From Albula goreensis (Eukaryota > Chordata > Actinopteri > Albuliformes > Albulidae), in contig CM040742.1 in the NCBI GenBank assembly GCA_022829145.1, positions 12,805,131 through 12,869,130 of the forward strand: DNA of 64,000 nt, given 5' to 3'. The position numbers and the translations under genes are program-made. Below, in pieces: positions 58,276 to 64,000 of this stretch; the stretch's first letter is position 1; each line of letters starts with the position of its first letter. The notes beneath the pieces were generated by a model, which did not search any database, had not been told where the DNA came from, and saw only the letters and a program-made list of their open reading frames with translations.

Positions 58276-60044
58276 ATACATAAAGAAAATCTGACAGACC
58301 CGCTCAGTGTCTGTCATGTACATTTGAATGGACAAGCACAAAAATAAATGTTTCTGCACTTTGTGTAGCCCTGCTCTGATGAGCAAAAGGTGTCATCCTT
58401 GTGTTAACTACTCCTCTTTTGAGTCTGACCAATGTCTAAGCTGCCATGTCCCTGGTGTGGCGATCACTGCCACAGTAAGTGGCATTCCCAGACAGCAAAA
58501 CATGGGTGTGCAGCAAATATCTTGAGATCGAGCCGTCTGGGTTCTGAGACTGGCCTCCACTAAACCCAAACCCACTCAGAGGGAGGGCCCAAGAGGGTGA
58601 ACGAGGAAATTCGATTAGCCAAGCACTTCAGATCTGCCCTTCAGGCCAGCTTTCCTGTCTGCGCCACTCCCATCAAAGCGTCCGTGCTGACGCACCCTGG
58701 GACCGATAAGCAGCATGATAAGGACCAAATGGGCGCGAGAATAAAGATAATGGATTTGCGATAATGGATCAAAGAATATGGTTGTCCCTTTAAAAGGGGT
58801 CTGTGAGTCCTGCTGTAACCTGTGCCACTCACACATCAACACACACCCTTGTGTAAATGTCTTATGTTATGGGCATCTGATCTTAGTATCATATTGTACC
58901 AATGCAGTTTGTTATCACAATGGATGCATGTTGGAAGGCCACAGCCCATTCATGTCTACCCCCCACCTCCACAGCGACTTAAGGTGCTCCATGTGCTGGA
59001 GCACCTACCCCGCACCTTCTTCTTTCACACTTTCAGCACGACTCTCATCTTCGCTCTGTCTCTTTCTCTGCGTCTCTCCTCTCCCCCAACATGCAAGAGA
59101 TGTGATACAGAATGGTGTGACCTACTTCTGAAGCTCGAAACTGAGGAGTGGGTCACAGTGGGGCTTCTTTGCCAACCTAAATAATTCAGCAAATAAAAAA
59201 TAAATAAATGAAGGACTACTCTTCCACGTAGCCTACTCGATCTGGCTCTGAGGAAGAGATGGGCTCTTTGAGAGGGGTTGAGTCCCCAGGGGAAGGGGGG
59301 GGGGTCTATGGTCAAGGCCTTACCCTCACCATACATGCCATCCAAACCAGCAGGCCATCGTTCCTGGGTTATAATCATTCATGGTCCAGTGCGCTGCACC
59401 TTACTGCTGTATCCAGTTAAACACCACCTGGTTTTAACTTCACACATCATTATCCATCAGTGTTTGGTTAAAAATAAAAAAATAAATAATAATAACTTAA
59501 ATAATTACATAAAATTAAAAATAATATATTGCATATTGTTGTACTTTGCATCTACTGATCTGAGCTCAATGTACAGTACAATGAGGCTCTAAGAGGGTGG
59601 ATGTTAAACCAGTGTCCTGGTGAAATTCCCATAGAAATGGTCCCTCTTACATCTGGCCACCTCATCATTCCCTGTATCTGACTGGTTACACAAGCCCTTC
59701 CTATCCCTACCCCCAGGATAATCACTGCAAAAGAGAGCAGTGACAGTTTTCTAAACAGTTAAAAAAAAAAAAAAAGGCTGTAAAAAGGAGAGGGATCATA
59801 CTCCTCTACCACCTCTAACATCGATGAGTAGCACTCGCCTGAGTGATGAATGGGAGCCATTTTGTGGCAGAACACATTAGCAGAGGTGAAGGGAGGGAAG
59901 GAATTTCACATACAGTCACATTCCATTACAAGCACATGCCCTCTGCACCTCCTCCACTGTCAAGATGACATTTTCCCCATTCTGCGTGATCACTCAGCAA
60001 AGCACAATTTATGTAGCATTTCCCAGGGAACATCTACCCATCCA
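58276..60044. other. Presumed intron without a supported exon
   Basis: It contains an inverted repeat at 58982-59006, one of the two near-identical 28-bp sequences (58992-59019), AAATAA-rich sequence at 59466-59530 and a poly(A) at 59760-59775. Confidence 0.4.
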
Positions 60045-60335
60045 GCAGGGTAGGAATCCATCAGCCTACCATATCAAACCAACTCAAGGACTTGCCCACA
60101 ATTCAAGAGAACTGCACTGTGAGGAATGCTACGCAAAGCTGATATTGACAAATAATGTATGTGGCAACAGTGGCTAGCACAAATGCTTACAAATTCCAAA
60201 CTGGTACAGACAAGATATGGCTTGGGGGATGAGGTGGAACTCAGTTAGAGTTGATATCCTTTAGAAATTAAATGGTATTCAATTAAAACATCAGACTGAA
60301 TTAAATTTACACATAAAAGTCAATTCTCATACAAA
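60045..60335 (+). repeat. Dispersed repeat block, copy B
   Basis: Colinear with 57225-57435 over at least four shared segments. The space between the first two segments is about 100 bp here, against 48 bp of microsatellite in copy A. Confidence 0.7.
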
Positions 60336-60996
60336 AAATCAATATTCCTGAAAAACAGCTCTTTCCTGACCTTAGCAGGCATATCCAAGGTAAACAGTAC
60401 ATTTACTTTATCAGGCAACAATGGGGTGGTTGTGGGGTCAATAGCTATTCGATAATTTTCCACATTGGCTTCAGACATTTAGGCCAGGTTAATGAGGCTA
60501 TTCTGAAGGCTAAACCCCATTTTAACATGATTAGCTGTTCCGAAAAACCACCTCAGGCTGGTCGGTTGATTTACAGTTTAAATTACAAGAGTAAACCTCT
60601 TCACAGATGAGGGAGTTTAATGAAAAGAAGAGGCCCTCTTTTTCGCTGTTATCAATGCAATATTTATCAGCTAATGGCAGGATCAGGGCCCAGTCTGTAA
60701 TGACTCCCATACCGTTTCCAGTGGTCGCAGCTGTATTTTCTTGGTCCTGATCGCCTTCCAGTGTAAATAAAATTTTGTGCTACCGTTCTATGAGAGCATT
60801 GGCAGCTCAAATGACTATTACACCCAAAGAAGCTCCTACTTCTAAAGGGGGATTTAACTGAGGGGGATTTAATTAATTCATAAAAGGGTTAAAAAGGAAG
60901 GTGTACCAGAAGATTTTCAGGCTTGAAAGAGTTTGAGAGAAAGCAGAACAAGAGGAAGCATAGATGGAAATTAATTAAAGTAAATTCCTTACTCAC

Positions 60997-61122
60997 ATCA
61001 GGAAGTATTATTTTACACAGCGAGTTGTGAAGACTTGGGGCAGCTTGCTTGATCATGCGGTAGAGGTAGAGACCCTTTTTGGGATCAAGTACAGGCTTGA
61101 TGCTGTTCTGATACTCAGTGGT
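60997..61122 (-). CDS. Unidentified exon-like coding segment
   Basis: 126 nt, 42 codons, phase 0 at both borders: TTEYQNSIKPVLDPKKGLYL, then YRMIKQAAPSLHNSLCKIIL and PD. The acceptor is CTTACAG (an alternative acceptor GTTCAG at 61146 is also phase 0) and the donor is an excellent GAT|GTGAGTAAG. Codon choice looks coding (AAC, ATC, AAG, CTC, TAC). I do not recognise the peptide and it is not any ABR segment I know. It might be a cassette exon of ABR, an exon of an unknown nested minus-strand gene, or a relic of a mobile element. Confidence 0.35.
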
Positions 61123-61146
61123 CTGTAAGTGACAAGCCTTGATGGG

Positions 61147-63050
61147 CTGAACGGGCAAATAGTGACACGACAATAGAAAATCTGGAGCAATTTTGAGTAC
61201 AGTAACATCAAATCTCTTTCAGCTTCATCTGCATGACCTGTCCATATGCCTACATAAGAACATTAACCAAAAATGACTATCCAACTCCACTACAATCAAA
61301 ATCGTAAATAACAACCTCCAAAAAAGATTAAACATAAAAGCAGTCAAACAACACCACAGCACTATACAGTGTGCATTAAAAACGTTGATTTGGTTAACCA
61401 CTTTAACATCCCTACTCCACAGTAAGTAATAAATGCTAGATGGGTAGAGCAGCTGCTTTTGATGAGATACGCAGACAGCGCAGCAGTCCATGAACGGGCC
61501 TGGACTGCCCAACCTGATTGGGAAGTGCTGAAAAACAAACTGCAAGATTCATTTTTTACTGATGTCAGGAAGGAGGTCAACATGAGCACATCTTGATCTT
61601 ATTGGGGGTGGAGTTTTGGTTTCTGCTTCACTGTGGACAGGAACCACGGAGTCAAACAGCGGGATCTCAACACAACACCGCGACCCGATTCAGAGAGTGT
61701 TTCTTGAGTGACACAATCTATCGGCTGCTCCTTCTGTCATTCACAAGTTTTGGGATCATGTGAACCTTACAAGGAGGAAATGACCCTGGAGACAGCAACT
61801 GAAGGATCCACAATGATATTATTGTAACCCTGCTATAAGTCTGTTAACAACTATATAGTTAACAACTGTGCCACATGTCTGATTGCATTCCTCAAGGTGA
61901 GCGCTCTTTCTGCTGCTGCTTTTACCTTTCATGCACACTTTTTGGGATGGGCTGAACCCTGACCTCTGGAATGGCGTCAGAGATAGCACTTGATTGCTAT
62001 CTCCAGCAAACAAGCCCTCCCCACAAACACACAGAGATTCCTTTACATTAAACTACCCAATACATCTTTTTCTTACATTCCAGAAAGTAATGGGAACATA
62101 ACCCCATCATAAGTCAGGGACCCTCTGTACATTTTCTCACTCAAGGGATCAACAGCAGTTGCCTTAACCATTTTATGTACTGCACTGTCTGGTGTATCAT
62201 CCACCATACAAATGCAAAAATGCTTTTATACACTATCCATGTATACAGCTGGATATTTACTGAAGCAATCCAGGTTATGAAATTCAGTCATGGGTTCATC
62301 ATAACAACTGTCCCCCTGGAAAATGAACCTGCCATGAGTTACATGTCCAGTACCCTAAACATTACAGAACATTGGCTTCCACTGTCAGCTACCTTATCCT
62401 GAGCTCAGGTGCACCTGTATGCTTGTAACACACACCTGAGCTCCCTATCACTTTCACTTTCTCTCTCTCTCTCTCTTCGCCGGCCTCGCTCACATGCTCA
62501 CTCCTGCCTCTCACTGTTATATAACAACATTATGTAATTGTGTATGTCTAAACACCTAAAAAATAATAAATATGCACACCCACTCCTGTCTTTCAGGAGC
62601 AGATGCTGCCTCCTGCCAGCTGGTGAAGCGAGGCTCTGTTCTCCTTCGCTCTTGTTCATTTCTATTTTAACACATCGGCACAAGCACGTTATGCAAGAGT
62701 GGGCTGCTGGTGGAATGCAAGGGACAGGAGCAGAAAGTTCCAGAGGATCCACTCAGATGTTAAAAGATCTCAAGAAGCTCTCAAAGCAGTGTCTAGGACC
62801 ACACTTGTAGTCTAACTGCAGCAATGATTGCTGCACCAGCATCAAGGGACTAATGTGAGGGTGAGTTCCCCCACTCTGAAGAGATCAGTCGGTGAGCCAG
62901 ACTTGGAGGTCACTCACATGAGAACAATTCTGAGACTTCATCAGATTAATCACTAGCAGCAAAACGGCATTACAGGACCCCCCCACCAATGACTACATTT
63001 TTATTCATTTATAACTGTAATTCATCATCCACCTAAAAAAACAAGGGTTA
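61147..63050. other. Presumed intron, no further exon supported
   Basis: Several 60-106 aa frames on both strands lack domains. A SINE-body fragment lies near 62110-62300 and a short (CT)n run near 62460-62476. Confidence 0.4.
62205..62300 (-). mobile_element. SINE body fragment, antisense
   Basis: It contains tttatacactatccatgtatacagctggatatttactgaagcaatccaggtta, the reversed SINE body. A related piece with ctcactcaagggatcaacagcagt lies at 62135-62165. Confidence 0.5.
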
Positions 63051-63270
63051 CATTCAATCAAACGCACTTAAGGCATGATATACTGAAGTATGTGCAAAAC
63101 TGTCTTTGGTGGCTAAGAAACTCTAAGAGCAAATGCGATTATATAAGGTAGTTTGTTCACTGCAATCACAATTCATGATACTGAAATTGCATGTACAAAA
63201 ATTTTATGAACTGAGGGCTTTGATAAATCAAGACCTGAGTGTTTTCAAGGGCGTATGCCATTCAATCAAA
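63051..63270 (+). mobile_element. Short TIR element, copy 2 (MITE-like), with flanking direct repeats
   Basis: Related to the element at 1320-1531. Its right end reads gtgttttcaagggcgtatgc, the inverted repeat of the left end of copy 1. An identical 12-bp direct repeat, CATTCAATCAAA, sits at both edges (63051-63062 and 63259-63270) and may be a target site duplication. No coding capacity. Confidence 0.55.
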
Positions 63271-64000
63271 ACAGACCTCAGTCTCCATCCTGTTTGAGAA
63301 GAACACACTCCAAAGGAAATGTTTGTGTTTATCCAATAAAATACACTCAAAGAAAATTATGTTTATTGTAAAGTCCATTTTGATTAATATTCCCTTAAAG
63401 TTCATTTGATTGAATCCACCCATCCAATATGTCCTCTCACAAATCTGACAGAATATCTGGAAATGTTAGTAAGGTTTTTTCCTACAACTCACACAGATGC
63501 AGAAGCCATCTTTGTCAAGGTGTTACTGGAGATAAATGTTTACAACACAAATATGTTGCAGTATTTGGTCGTCCAAATACTAATGTACTTCCAATAAAAA
63601 AATGCATTGGTGTGGTATAGAACCTTGTTTATTGGTATGTTTAATAGGAAGGAAGAAAAGCTCTATAAAATATACAAACATTTCCCCTTGAAAGCTAAAA
63701 TGTCTTTAAATAACATCAGCCTTTTTTTTCCCTCCCGTGATTACATTTATGTTGTACAATTTCGCTGAATACATCTGAATCAAATATTTCACATGGTCAG
63801 AATTAAAGGGGAGGGGGGTCCTGAGTTCTGTGAGATACGCAGGGTGTAAGACTTGAGAAGGTGAGGAGGGAACATTCCCTCCCGTCTGAGTGGGGAAATG
63901 AGAGCCGAATTCTCTCGTAAAGTAATGCAGCTTGCCACGAAGCCAGTCTGTTATGCAACGGCTCTCCACATCTGCTCAGCTTGCCCAGGAAACGGGCAAT
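63271..64000. other. End of window, nothing further supported
   Basis: AT-rich sequence followed by a somewhat CpG-richer end (63840-64000). An 87-aa minus-strand frame at 63706-63969 shows no domain and no convincing exon borders. Confidence 0.35.

Noticed and set aside
61225..61589. 106-aa minus-strand frame next to the orphan exon
   Set aside because: Hydrophobic Phe/Leu/Val-rich translation with no convincing exon borders, so I did not link it to the 60997-61122 segment.

Overview
The window is vertebrate nuclear DNA, almost certainly from a teleost fish. It has split genes with GT/AG introns, tRNA-derived SINE fragments of the kind common in fish genomes, and many CA/GT and GA/CT microsatellites. 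It also carries the TIMM22-ABR gene pair, which I know from mammals as neighbours on human 17p13.3. The species cannot be named from the sequence. No bacterial, viral, CRISPR or rRNA feature was seen.

Layout. 1-23.3 kb: no coding sequence I can support. It holds decayed SINEs, simple repeats, a degenerate minisatellite (15.8-16.05 kb), a long A/T hairpin (6.5 kb), one copy of a short TIR-bearing element (1.3 kb) and a CpG- and CT/GA-rich promoter-like block (2.8-3.5 kb). 23.4-28.4 kb, plus strand: the complete four-exon TIMM22 gene (201 aa, carrier translocase of the mitochondrial inner membrane). 28.7-50.6 kb, minus strand: the 3' part of ABR (Rho-family GAP). Seven consecutive coding exons, from the end of the C2 region through the RhoGAP domain to the stop, lie at 30.6-37.4 kb. 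An alternative first exon lies at 50.5-50.6 kb. All phases agree, and the chain predicts a 318-aa protein with a partial C2 region plus RhoGAP. The upstream exons of full-length ABR (DH, PH, start of C2) were not found and should lie beyond 64 kb. 50.7-64 kb: probably ABR intron, with polypurine/polypyrimidine tracts, more SINEs, a second copy of the TIR element, a repeated block, and one exon-like 126-bp segment on the minus strand that I could not identify.

TIMM22 and ABR converge tail to tail. Their best poly(A) signals are about 360 bp apart. They have no known shared function; the pairing is conserved synteny.

The observations most worth checking are the orphan exon at 60997-61122, the internal ABR promoter and exon with a 5'UTR hairpin and flanking GA/CT tracts, and a CA repeat about 11 nt downstream of a RhoGAP exon donor. 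Others are the TIR element pair and a near-identical 28-bp sequence found at two sites 4.3 kb apart. All gene calls rest on recalled family sequence and manual splice-site reading. No database search was run.
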